Shown piece after piece: positions 49,499-61,321 of a stretch of 64,000 bases of DNA (within the stretch, counting starts at the first letter, position 1; each line of letters begins with the position of its first letter). Under the pieces are notes generated by a model. It did not search any database and was not told where the DNA came from. It saw only the letters and a program-made list of their open reading frames with translations. The position numbers were made by a program, and so were the translations under genes. Origin of the DNA: Phoenix dactylifera (lineage: Eukaryota; Streptophyta; Magnoliopsida; Arecales; Arecaceae); the NCBI RefSeq assembly GCF_009389715.1, contig NC_052400.1, positions 18,817,674 to 18,881,673 of the forward strand, given 5' to 3'.

Positions 49499-50657
49499 TG
49501 AGGTAATTGAAGCATGGGACCGGACCTTTTGATGACTGTGATGCTCAAAAGTTAAGCCTGAGAGCCGGCAAGGAGGGTGGCTGTTTTAGAAAGTACCATA
49601 CAATCAGCAGTCTTTTAGTGAAACTGAAATGCAACTTCCTGTGCCGGTTGATATTTCGCATTCTTTGCATCTGGTCTTGTAAGAGCTGAAATCCATGCCA
49701 CGGGACGGAAATATTTCTATCAGATTTTCGACCCTTGCCGGTACGCAGCATTGCTTGCACTTCTGCTGCGACCCAACAATGAAAGAAAGAGATGTGCGAA
49801 TGGATCGCATAACTTTGATGTTGTTCTGTTAAGTTTTATGTCATACAGGATCATAGTAGTTACAAATGATATAGTTAGGGAGTGTATCTTGGAGAACAGG
49901 AGGAATTCGAGATCTTAAAGCATAATGCACGGATTTTTTCTTTAGAAGATTGACTCAATCTGTTCGACACTTCACAAGGCTCTGAATTTCTTTGTGCTTT
50001 GGGGAGTCTCTGCAACGGAAAAGCCAAAGAGTCCCATGAAAAGCTTCTCGGAATTCTTAGTCCTCTGCTGCAGATTCAGAAGCCACGAACTCTCTCATTT
50101 TATTCCAGTATGGCAGAGGATATCAAATTGGTGGAAATTTGGCATGCTGTGTGGCAAGTTCACAATCTGTTGTATATTCTTTAACTTTGTATCCTTGTAT
50201 ATAATTTCTCATCAATGAATCTAGGGGAAGTGCTCTGCTTCCTCCATTTCCGATCAAAAAAAATATAGGTGAGTCCAAAGCATCTGTTTCCACGACTTAT
50301 TTATGTTCGAGGGAGAACTTGAAGAGCTTCTCGGCGTCATTGTCAGCTTTCCCGAGTAGGAGGAAGATGCTGGAAATTCGACTAGAAAGAGGGATGGATC
50401 AATTTTTTGCGGTTCTTGCACGAAAACCCTCCAAAGCATTCAAATTTATGTAAAAACGCTCTCCAAATTGAAATTGACATGCATATCCTCATAAAATATT
50501 TGTTTTTGTATATGTACTTTTTTTTTTTTTTTTTTACATGCAACCACACTATCTAGCATCATTAAAAAATGATCAATTTAAAATTAAAATAACTAAAATA
50601 TTCTTAACGGACAGATGTGCAAAATAACTAAAATATATAACCTCTCTGTTATGGTAG
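49499..50657. other. No recognisable gene
   Basis: Several ORFs of 60-75 codons occur on both strands around 49545-50440. None shows a domain, and splice evidence is lacking. A T-rich run lies at about 50518-50535. Confidence 0.5.
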
Positions 50658-50882
50658 GTTATCAATCTATTTATTTTTTATTGGACAAAAAATATCCTTA
50701 CTTCGTATAACTTTTAAGGGTATTTTTTGTCTAACCCTCCCAACATGCAATTAATATTCTCTTTCTCACAGAATTTTTATCGCCACGGGAGAGAGAGTAT
50801 TTGCTGCCAAAATAGAAAAGACAAAAAATACCCTCAGGGAGTAGGTATTTTTTGTCCAATAAAAAATAGGTAGATTGATAAG
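50658..50882. mobile_element. Palindromic MITE-like element, 225 bp
   Basis: The left arm TTATCAATCTA followed by TTTTTTATTGGACAAAAAAT is repeated inverted at the right end, giving arms of about 75 bp with few differences. The centre contains a purine tract. No clear target duplication was found, so the superfamily is open. Confidence 0.75.
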
Positions 50883-51664
50883 ATTATCAATCCCCATATA
50901 GATTTGCGACGTTATCAATATAATTTCTCATATTTAGAAGGAAATATATGTAAAAAATTATCAGTTGATATTTCAAAATTAAAGGTTAGTAGTAACTATA
51001 ACAATTAATTCCCTCAATATGTCCAACAATTGAAACAGTAATGCTGCATCAATTCCAAATCAATCAACAGTTAATTTTCCCAAATTATGTACCGAGAGGT
51101 GACCTCAGGGAAAGAAATAAAAGGAAAACTAAAACTTGTATAGTAGAAAAAGCTTGACAAGAGTTTCACTTGAAATCGAATTTGAATGAAAATTATGATG
51201 ACTCCAATCTTTCCAAATCATACGATGCTTTCTTCTCTGTTTGAATTGAGACGCGCCACAACCGTGCAACGCTCCAACGGATATTCTCCACCGCCTGCGC
51301 TTCATTTTCCTTATCCCAGCCGGCGGTCCCCTTCCGCGGTAAGCACACCTAATTTTTCTAGACCCTGAGACGTGCACGCCATTGCTAGTTCCTTACCAGT
51401 TTCCACCTACCGGCCGAGTCCTTCCACCTGCCGGTGAACGTTAGGTCTCGCAATTACGTTTCTTCGTTCACCTCGCAGCCGTCCGGTCCTTCTCCTTCCT
51501 TCCAAAGGGGCGCATTTGTCCATCCGTTGGATGACACGTGATCACCTTTAACGGCTACATTGTTCCTGCGGGCCCCACGCCTAGAGATGCCGGAGTTCGA
51601 AAGTTTCCTCTCCCTCTCTCTTCCCCCCAACGGCTCTATTTTTTCTCGAACCATCTTCTATGAC

Positions 51665-51672
51665 TATAAAAA
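51665..51672 (+). promoter_or_regulatory. TATA box of the arabinogalactan peptide gene
   Basis: TATAAAAA lies 103 bp before the ATG, followed by a CT-rich leader (about 51718-51742) typical of plant core promoters. Confidence 0.75.
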
Positions 51673-51774
51673 CCCCAAGCGGAGCTTTCACCTAGCAACC
51701 CAAATTCATATACTTCTCAATCTCTCTCTTTCTCTTCTCCCCATACCTCTGTGAATCTTTATATCTAACTTAGA

Positions 51775-51972
51775 ATGGCAGCACTTAAGCTCTTCTTGAA
51801 GGCACCTCTGCTGCTTCTGGTACTTGTTTTGGCCGTGGTTGGTGCCCAAGAGGTCGGCATGGCTCCAAGCCCAGCACCTGCCATGGAGAATGGCTCTGTG
51901 GGGACTTTCCCGGATGTCTGTGCTGTTGCTCTTGCTTCCCTGGTGTCTTTCTTTACTTTTTTTGCTCATTGA
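51775..51972 (+). CDS. AGP23: Arabinogalactan peptide, AGP23-like
   Basis: A 65-residue precursor of a tiny GPI-anchored cell-surface proteoglycan. A signal peptide (residues 1-24, LLLLVLVLAVVGA then Q) is followed by a short core with Ala-Pro and Ser-Pro steps (MAPSPAPAM), the sites for Pro hydroxylation and arabinogalactan attachment. The hydrophobic GPI-addition tail is VCAVALASLVSFFTFFAH. AG peptides are normally 55-75 residues, and the tail ending ASLVS-F...H resembles AGP23. The gene is a single exon with a good TATA box and CT-rich leader. AGP23 relatives are often pollen-expressed, which is not shown here. The mature peptide would be only about 15-20 residues. Confidence 0.85.
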   Translation: MAALKLFLKAPLLLLVLVLAVVGAQEVGMAPSPAPAMENGSVGTFPDVCAVALASLVSFFTFFAH

Positions 51973-53194
51973 GAGTCTTACATTGCATAGGAAATGGGGA
52001 GGGGACATATTGTTTTCCTTGTGGAGTTGTGGTGTCTTTCTATTTATTATTTATATTTGTTAATTTTTTTTCATCTGTCCCTTTGGTCCCAAGGGGGTGG
52101 AAGTTGAGTTGGAGATTTGGAGATTTTCTGGAGGCGGAGTGATTCATTTTCTGATACATGATTATGTGACATTTATTTAGTGATATACATTTATTCATGT
52201 GAAATAAGAGGCTATTCTTGGTGTCATTTATTTCCCCTATTCTTCTTGTCGTTTCATGATCTCTTGCCGCATGGGGTTCTAAGAACTCTGATGGGAGAGA
52301 GAAATTATTACATGGGTCTCAAGCGAAAATGATTCCAGCAGAAGGTTGCTATCTAATTTGGGGTGACGCCGGGGGAGGACTACTGCCTAACTAAAATGAA
52401 ATAGTGTTCTTAATAAGAGCAGGCATGAAAAGCTTTTTGCGGAAAAACTTGCAAACCAAATTTGGGGGAGGCGGGCGTCGACCCAACTGCGATACTTTCA
52501 TATAGAAAATATAGCATGCTGCTTGGGTACAATTTAATTTGTATGAGAAAATACTAAAGATCGCTTGCTAGAATATCGCAAAAATACATCAATTCATACG
52601 GAATTAATTGATATTATCGGTCTCACTGTGTACTGCATCAATTCATTACTCGTTCATCTAATTTAACCATTTAGATTAGGAATAGCAATCGAATCGGATC
52701 AATCAAGATATGGGTCGGATCGAATATATAATAGATTAAAAATCTATTAATTTAAATCCAATCTATTTATTAAATGCATAAAAATACAGATTTTAACCTG
52801 ATTATTTTGTTAAATAAACAATCTAGCTCGATCTACAACATATTGAAAATATTTAAATGGGTTAAATGAGGTTAAGCACCGCCGCCCCTAATTTTAGAAC
52901 TAATTTGCTGGGAGACCATGCCTATCCACATGCAAAAATAAATAAAATAAAGCTTACACAAATCTGAGCATCAGATATTGAACAAATACAAGGCCCTACT
53001 AGTCTAGAGTGGCTCTTTTTGGACCCCAGAAAAGCAGAGAAAAAATAACAAGATAAAAGGAAAAGAAATGGATGCTGAGTGAGAAACTAAAAACAGCCGA
53101 TGTATTCGGATTTCAAGTGCCTGAAACAGCCCAGGCTTCTGTCCAGCCACTTGAGCGGATGGCGAGTTGGGGTTTAATGTGAGAAGTGGATGGT
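51973..53194. other. 3' UTR and intergenic DNA
   Basis: Probable 3' UTR to about 52200. At about 52670-52900 GATCGG/GGGTCGG words and short inverted ends (TAGGAATAGC and CCGCCCCTA) look like a degraded hAT element, but the target duplication is not convincing. No gene is seen. Confidence 0.5.
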
Positions 53195-54035
53195 TGTGTT
53201 AGGTCCAAAACATGATTTTTGCGGAATAAACTAAGCAAATTAAAAGCAATATTCATATAGGCAAAATATTAAAGAACAGAAAGAAAGCACACGAAATTTA
53301 TGTGGAAAATCCTCCAGTGTAGAGGGAAAAAACCACGGGACAAATCAAATCAATTCACTATAATAAATATAGAGTTTATAATTCTCAAGTTTATGCCCCA
53401 AACTTGAGTTCACAACAAATTGGAAAAACTCCAATATCACATTCTTAAGAATAACAATGATCTCACCTAAACTACCACAGTATGATGAACCCAATAATGT
53501 AATGAGATCCCTAATAATGAATACTATAAACTCCCTATAGCATCCAACACAATTCTTAGATAGAAACCCAATTTGTTAAATCACTATGCAAAAAACCACA
53601 CTCCATAAAAAATAAAAAAAGAAAAAAAGAACCTGTTTTTTCTTCCTTTCCCTTCTTCTTTTGGCGTGCCAATTTTTTTTGGCTGCACCCTCTGCTCTCT
53701 TGTCACAGCACCCCCTAGCTCTCTTTCTTTTTCTTTCTTTTGTTTCTCAGCCGCAAGCGCCTCCCAGGTTCACGCGTCCTCTCGCTCTCCCATGCGGTCC
53801 TACAAGAAAACAAAGATCAAGCCCTAATGGACTATTGGGCCTCCTCAAGTGGGCTGGACCTACTTGCAGGTTGTGTATATGAACATCATCATGATTTAAC
53901 TCATCGCCATGCGACCAAGCCAAAGCAACCCAAGTGAAAATTAACCCCGCGAAATCATCTCTCCATGAGTGAATCTTTATGTGTTTTAGAATCTTGATGT
54001 GAAAAGGACCACTCAATTCCGTCCCCTATTCATAG
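53195..54035. mobile_element. LTR-like sequence, copia style
   Basis: It starts TGTTAGGTCCAAAACATG and contains a GTGGAAAATCCTCC...AGAGGGAAAAAACCACGGG stretch seen in many plant copia LTRs. The right boundary and a partner LTR were not found. Confidence 0.5.
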
Positions 54036-57000
54036 ATAAGAACCACCCAGCCTAACCATCCTCATCTGCTCTCAACCCAATTGGCGGCCTGCTCTCTGAT
54101 CCTTCAAAGTCTCTGTATCTCCAATCCCGTGGACCTCCTGCGTCCAGGATTCCATTTCTATTGCTATTAACTGCAAGAAGTTGTTTGTGGCCACCAACAC
54201 CATGGGCCGGTCAGTCTCATGGATCGCATGCTGTGGCACGTCGCCAACCTCGCCTTCCTTTGGTGCAACGCAAATCGAAATTTCCATCGACTCATTCTCC
54301 CAGATTCCATCAGAAGCCAACCTCATTTTGTTTCAACCTGCTAGATCAAGTAATATCCATACACATGTACTTGCTACGTGCATGTACCCAAGTGAGCTTG
54401 CATATCCATCCATACACATGTTGCTATGTTGTTTTCATTCAATGCAGAAATCCATAATTCACCTGAATATAATTAACTAGAAAAATGAAGAGTCTGAGTT
54501 AACCTGCAGGCCACTAGGTTCTATGTATCCTCTCCTTACCCTTCACCATTATACATAATTTCAGAGTTGGATTGGTATGATGGTGTCTCAACCATCATCA
54601 TCTGGACCAAATTCAGCTACAAAAGCAGATGCATACCCATCAATTTGTTAGAATTAGGGTACCGACAGGCTACGATAAATCTAGATCGGATAGGTCATAT
54701 CAAAAAAAAAGGTGTAAATATCTAATGTCTAGGATGTTGTCTCTAGGTCCCACAATGACAGTTAATGGTCTAATACATTAGCTCTCAACAGCAGATCTTA
54801 TCTTCAAACACGTCTTCTCTAGGCCTTGGAAGATTACTAGTTTTCCATCCTTATCTTGTGACCCAATGCATACGGACCTCTTTTGCCAAAATGAATTGAA
54901 CCCACAGTATCCCTTGCATTCCATGGTTAACGTCTCGTTACCTCTCACCACTGCGCCTAAATTCAAACTCTTGGTTGACATCAAGGTTGCTCCACGGTCG
55001 CTTGGAAGCCAGATTGGAGCTAGCAAAGCTAAAGTGTCGTAGGCATCAATTTGCTAGAATGGAGAAATAATAATGGGACCTGCAAGCTCCAACATGTCTG
55101 ATTGGTCATATCAAGATAGGAATCATGGACATGTAATCTCTCGAGTAGAATCTATAGGTTCTATCATTGTAGTTCATGAAAGTCTAATGCATTAGTTCTT
55201 GAAATCAAACTTAAATTTCAAATCTTCCCTTCCACAATATCAGATATATTTGGAGGAGGGGGGCTAATTCATGTTCTAATACCTATCGGCCTCTTCTGCT
55301 GAAAATAAGTCAAAGTTCGCATAAATAAGCCTCTAAAAATTGCTAAGAATGGATCGAGATCAGATCATGGCAAGTCATGTAAGGGCTCAATTGGGCAAAC
55401 CAAACCAATTCATTAGTCCGTGTCATGCTAGTAGCATCATTTTTTTCTTTTTTTTTTTACGATGATGATTGATTGTAACATCTTTGATATAAATCCAAGA
55501 GGAGAAGCTGGAGTCACAAGAGAAATGGTGGGAAATTGCGTCGCGACCATTCCTTGAATACCCCAACGACGTTCCCGCCGGACCAATAATATACCGACCG
55601 CGGGAGCCGGAGCCTGGAAGGAGAGGAGGCCACGTCACCTCTTCATATCAACCTCAGGGAATGCGAGGAGCACGCGAATGACCACGTGTCCACCATGACC
55701 ATCAGATACCATTTCTCCACGTGCGTGGACCACTCCTTCGGTGGTCCCCACTTGTGTCCCGTCTCCGGGGAATTGTTGTATGGGCAGATCCAGTGGGCCA
55801 GTCCAATAGATACCCGCCACGTTGAACCCCGACCAACGGATCCGCGACAGCCGTTGCGTACCTTTCTTCGTGGGCAACCAACGGCACCGTGGACTTCTGA
55901 CACGTCTCCGTGGCCGGCCCCTACCTAAACGACCGCATGATCTTCTGATATGGAAAGTCAGACTGAGGCAGGATCTAATCTGCCATCCTGTCCGTTTGAG
56001 TAATGAACGATGTAGCGCCATTCATTTCATCATCCGGTACATCAAAGAAGTATTGGTATGATTCATGAAGAGTTTTGAGTGATTTATCCGCTCCCACCTC
56101 AGCCTTATCTCCTATGTATGCACAGGGAGTAGAATTGTAAAGCAAAAGTGAAAGAGTACAGCCACCAATCACCTGACTGATCATCGTTCAATTTATCAGG
56201 CTAATATCGTAATCGAGCAAGCCGATGATATCAATCTAGACCCATCTACTTACTGCTCAACCAATCACCGACTTCCATATCAAATCATGGAGCTGAACAA
56301 TGATCTGATGGATGGTCATCAACATTTTTCAAGATAGCTTTGTTGAACACCTGATGAAAATAAAGCTCTTCAGGAGACCTATTGGATTGATTCCATGCAA
56401 ATATGTACAAATCTCTTGAACCGCGCATGCACTGCAATTTATCCAATGTGAAAAAGTGGCAATGTTCTTGACCACTAGTTTTCACTTCCCAATAAATGTG
56501 GAATTTGACATGATTTGTTGGCAGTTCAAGCAGTATAATCTTCTTTTCAATTTTATTAAAAATAACCAGCTATACAATCACTTATGCTTTTCTGATATTA
56601 TGAGAAGAAAATATTTTGGCCTATTGTAGGCATCAGTTAGACTCTTTATATCTATATCCATTCAAGTAGTTATCTTCCATTTCACATCTAGTATGTATCA
56701 AGTCAAAATACACCAAATGGACTACAGCTTTATGCCAATAAGTACGCAATGCAGGTACTTAACTAAATACATTTCCAAAGGCATGAAGATTAACATTAAC
56801 ATTATTTGGAGCCGTCAGTAAGCACGGGTATCGATAAAAATAAAATTAACACTCTAACATTAGGAAAACTTTAAGGCTATTTGTCATTTTCATTAGGTAC
56901 AAGTGATTCATGTCTATTAACTGCTGTGTTGAAAAGGAGCGAGCAGAGTTTCCATAGGTAAAACAAATCTATGCAAACTACAAACATATCATTAAGAATA

Positions 57001-57260
57001 AGTAGGTAAGGTTCATTGCACCATGGGAATTTTATTTTTCTAGGTGCCAAGCACAACACGAAATTTTGATTGAAGCTTGACATCAACAAGATAACCACTA
57101 GACACATTCAAAAGTGAACGTATTCTATATAGGAATCTCACAGTTGGCTGTATATCTCATCTCGTTTAGCAGCAAATGAGATAAAGTTTCTGCTATTCAC
57201 TAAACCTAATAAATATCTGATAAAGAACCATTGAGATCTGAATATGTTGCAAATTGTAGT
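54036..57260. other. Unassigned region with minus-strand coding-like patches
   Basis: On the minus strand several patches look protein-like in composition (54072-54326, 54778-55026, 55975-56184, 56285-56485), but I recognise no family and could not join them with good splice sites. Two CACGTG cores (55683 and 55718) lie in a GC-rich stretch at 55620-55930. It may be an old gene remnant or an unrecognised gene. Confidence 0.35.
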
Positions 57261-57278
57261 TTTAGATATTTTATAGTT

Positions 57279-57345
57279 GGGATGTTGTAATAATGTAAGT
57301 TGAATTAGTTAGGATGTTGTAATAATGTAAGTTGAATTAGTTAGG
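57279..57345. repeat. 32-bp tandem repeat, two units plus part
   Basis: GGATGTTGTAATAATGTAAG followed by TTGAATTAGTTA occurs twice head to tail, and a third unit starts GGATGTTG. It directly abuts an LTR-like start. Confidence 0.9.
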
Positions 57346-57700
57346 ATGTTGTTGTGGTTGAAATCTGGCCTGAGGGCGACCATGCCGGAAGAAGTCGAGA
57401 AGGCACTGGCCAGGACGGAGAAAGAAGGCCACCTCTGCGCTCTGGGGTACCTAGACACAGCCTTGGCCGGGGATTCCGGCGAAGGCTCTCCGATGGCTAA
57501 TTTAGCCGAGCTTTTGGAAAGATTTATGAGTGGCTTGGATCGCCTCTTCCAGCCTAAAATAGTTTATAATGGCTTACCAAAGGCCTTTTCCATATCCTCC
57601 TTTTTATAGGGTGAGGGTTCTGGCTATTACCTGAAATTTCGAGTCGATTCGTGATCAGTTGGCCATTAATTCGATAATAAAGGAGGCTAGTAACAGTGAA
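57346..57700 (+). mobile_element. Truncated LTR related to the 22344 LTR
   Basis: The opening TGTTGTGGTTGAAATCTGGC matches the start at 22344 (TGTTGTGGTTCAAATTTGGC), and the next bases CTGAGGGCGACC resemble CCGAGTGTGACC. Both later have a CTnTTTATAG motif. The right end is lost. The 87-codon ORF here is not a gene. Confidence 0.55.
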
Positions 57701-57859
57701 AAACATATATTTTGATACTCATGTAGGATAGATGGTTATTTTGGTTGGAAATCAAAGTGATGATACAACTAGAAATTACTCTTTGTGATCTAAAATAATA
57801 ACCAAAAATTAGAAACTTAATATGTACAAAAGCCAAGCATGAATGTGGTCACCAACCCA

Positions 57860-59480
57860 ATCCCATATCTCGACTAAGGTTTCTTGAGAAAAGTATTCCA
57901 TTCAAGCAAGTGAACCTCGGACCATCAAAGCCAAGATCAACCAAACCGTTGTTGGTGATGGAGTTTTGGAACTCTCTAACCTTCCTCTTGTTGGAGAAGG
58001 TCTTCCCTCCATCTTCTCTTATGGGTCATCAATACAGTTAAAGTCCCCTGCCACAAGCAATAGATGTCCCTCTTGAGATAGCTTGGCTATCTCTTCCCAC
58101 AAGATCCTCCTCTCTCTGAAATCTGTGTTACCCTATATTGCAGCTAGGATCCACGGCCTGTCATTGCCTTCAGAGATCACCATCACCACATGTTACTCGC
58201 AAACATTAAAAATGTCCAGATCACCGCACCCTAGCCTCTAAGCAGGGGCGGCTCAATACATTTGGGGGCCTAAGGCGAATCCAATAAATGAGGCCTTTTT
58301 TTTTAATAATAAATTTTTTAATAAATATAAAATACTTAAAAAATGATATAAAAATAGATAGCTATTAAGTACACTATTTCAACGAAGATGCATGAATCTA
58401 ACAAAAACAGACAAAAAACCTTTTTAATTTAATATAATTCTTCAATGGGAGCACAGAAAAATAATTATTCTAAAAGAAAGGCCATGAAACTGATTAAATA
58501 ACTGAGATAATGCTTGACAATACTGTTTACCCCGTCAAGCAAGAGCAGAGTAGAAAAAGGTCATCCCATGGCACTTCATGGCCAAGGTAAAAAAAAGAAT
58601 TTGTCCAGAAAGGGGCCTCCTATAAAAGAAAGTAGGGGCATTATGGGAAATTCACTCCATCTAATTAATAAAAGTCCCATCCCACCATCTCCCCTTCAAG
58701 TGAGTACCCAAGCAGCGACTGCAACATCACACAGCAGCCATTGAACCCCCTCCCTCCTTTTCTCTCTGTACCACCCAAGAGGGAAGAGGGAAGAAGAAAC
58801 CGAGAGGAGAAAATTAAAAGAATCTCCACCCTCCAAGAAGTCCATTTCCAATCCCCCTTTCTTCCTGATGGCCCGGCTGGGTCAGGAGTAATGTGAGGGA
58901 AGGAAAACCAAGACCAAAACCAAAAAAGAGAAGGGATGAAAGATGAGAGTGGCTTCAGGCGTGTATCAAGCCAACCAAATCCCTTTCTTCCTGATGGCCC
59001 ACTGCCCAGGCCAGCGCCCAGCTACGACTCTAGCTATTGGAGACGGATGGAAAAGGCAGAATGCTACAGATTAAATAAAAAAAGAAAAACTATGCAGTGG
59101 GGACCGTGGGATGGGGGCCTTCCGTGGGTCGGGGGCCTTAGGCGACCGCCTAAGTCGCCTAAGGCCCGAGCCGGCCCTGCCTCTAAGTAGCAATTATCCC
59201 ATCTGACAGATCACGAGACTCTACTGCATAGAAGCCCCATGATCTAGGAAAGACTTGCCTAGCACGTTGTAGACTCCTCTCATACAGACGGGTCTCGAAG
59301 AGAATACATATATCCGAATTATGTAGCTGCACCAACCTATAAAAGGCCGGGGCAAAAGAGGGCTTTCCCGCCCCCCGACAGTTCGACAATAAGACTTTCA
59401 TCAAGCATCCTAGGTAGTAGCCTGGACCCCCCTCCTCAGGTCCTGAGTCCCCTTTGCTAACCAGCTCTCCACAGACCCTA
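57860..59480 (-). pseudogene. LINE endonuclease (ORF2 start), split by a hAT element
   Basis: Minus strand, from about 59400: MKVLLSNCRGAGKPSF, LVQLHNSDICILFETRL and SWGFYAVESRDLSDGIIAT, which is the start of a plant LINE apurinic endonuclease (consensus NWNCRGAG and LLETR). After the inserted element it resumes with LSQEGHLLLVAGDFNCIDDP (GDFN motif). Stops and a frameshift show it is dead, and the reverse transcriptase part is absent. Confidence 0.87.
58243..59179. mobile_element. hAT-type non-autonomous element, CAGGG(G/C)CGGCTC family, 937 bp
   Basis: Perfect 8-bp duplications CCTCTAAG lie at 58235-58242 and 59180-59187. The terminal repeats are CAGGGGCGGCTC and CAGGGCCGGCTC (11/12), and GGGGGCCT(T/A)AGGCG words lie near both ends. 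The interior has no transposase; short ORFs at 58514 and 58936 are low-complexity. It is inserted in the LINE endonuclease relic. Confidence 0.93.
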
Positions 59481-59743
59481 TCCTTCATGCCCTGTTCTCC
59501 CTGCAAAATCGGCTCAAGAGGTGGAATAGCCACTCGTGTGGGTCCTGTGGGCCACTGCTGAACTCGGCACAGTCAGGGACTGGGCCGGCACGCAGGGCTG
59601 GGCGCGGGCACGCAGACACCACCACCCACCCGGCGAGCAAGCCCCTCTTCCTAAAGTTTTCAACCCCTTGTTTTTGCCTCGCTTTCTCTGCAGACACGCT
59701 CCCACTCCACGCTGTTCCTATCGACAGGTGGACTCGACCTGCT

Positions 59744-59751
59744 TATATATA
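59744..59751 (+). promoter_or_regulatory. TATA box of the gibberellin 2-oxidase gene
   Basis: TATATATA lies 83 bp before the start codon in a GC-rich setting, implying a leader of about 50-55 bases. Confidence 0.75.
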
Positions 59752-59833
59752 CCCGGCAGCCCCTCCTACACCCGCTACCTCGCACCCACGCCAAGACTGC
59801 TCTGTTTTCCTCTGTTTCCGTTGTCATTGAGCC

Positions 59834-61321
<1,488 letters not shown>

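Noticed and set aside
52670..52900. A further complete hAT element
   Set aside because: GGGTCGG words and loosely inverted ends are present, but the flanking 8-mers do not match convincingly.
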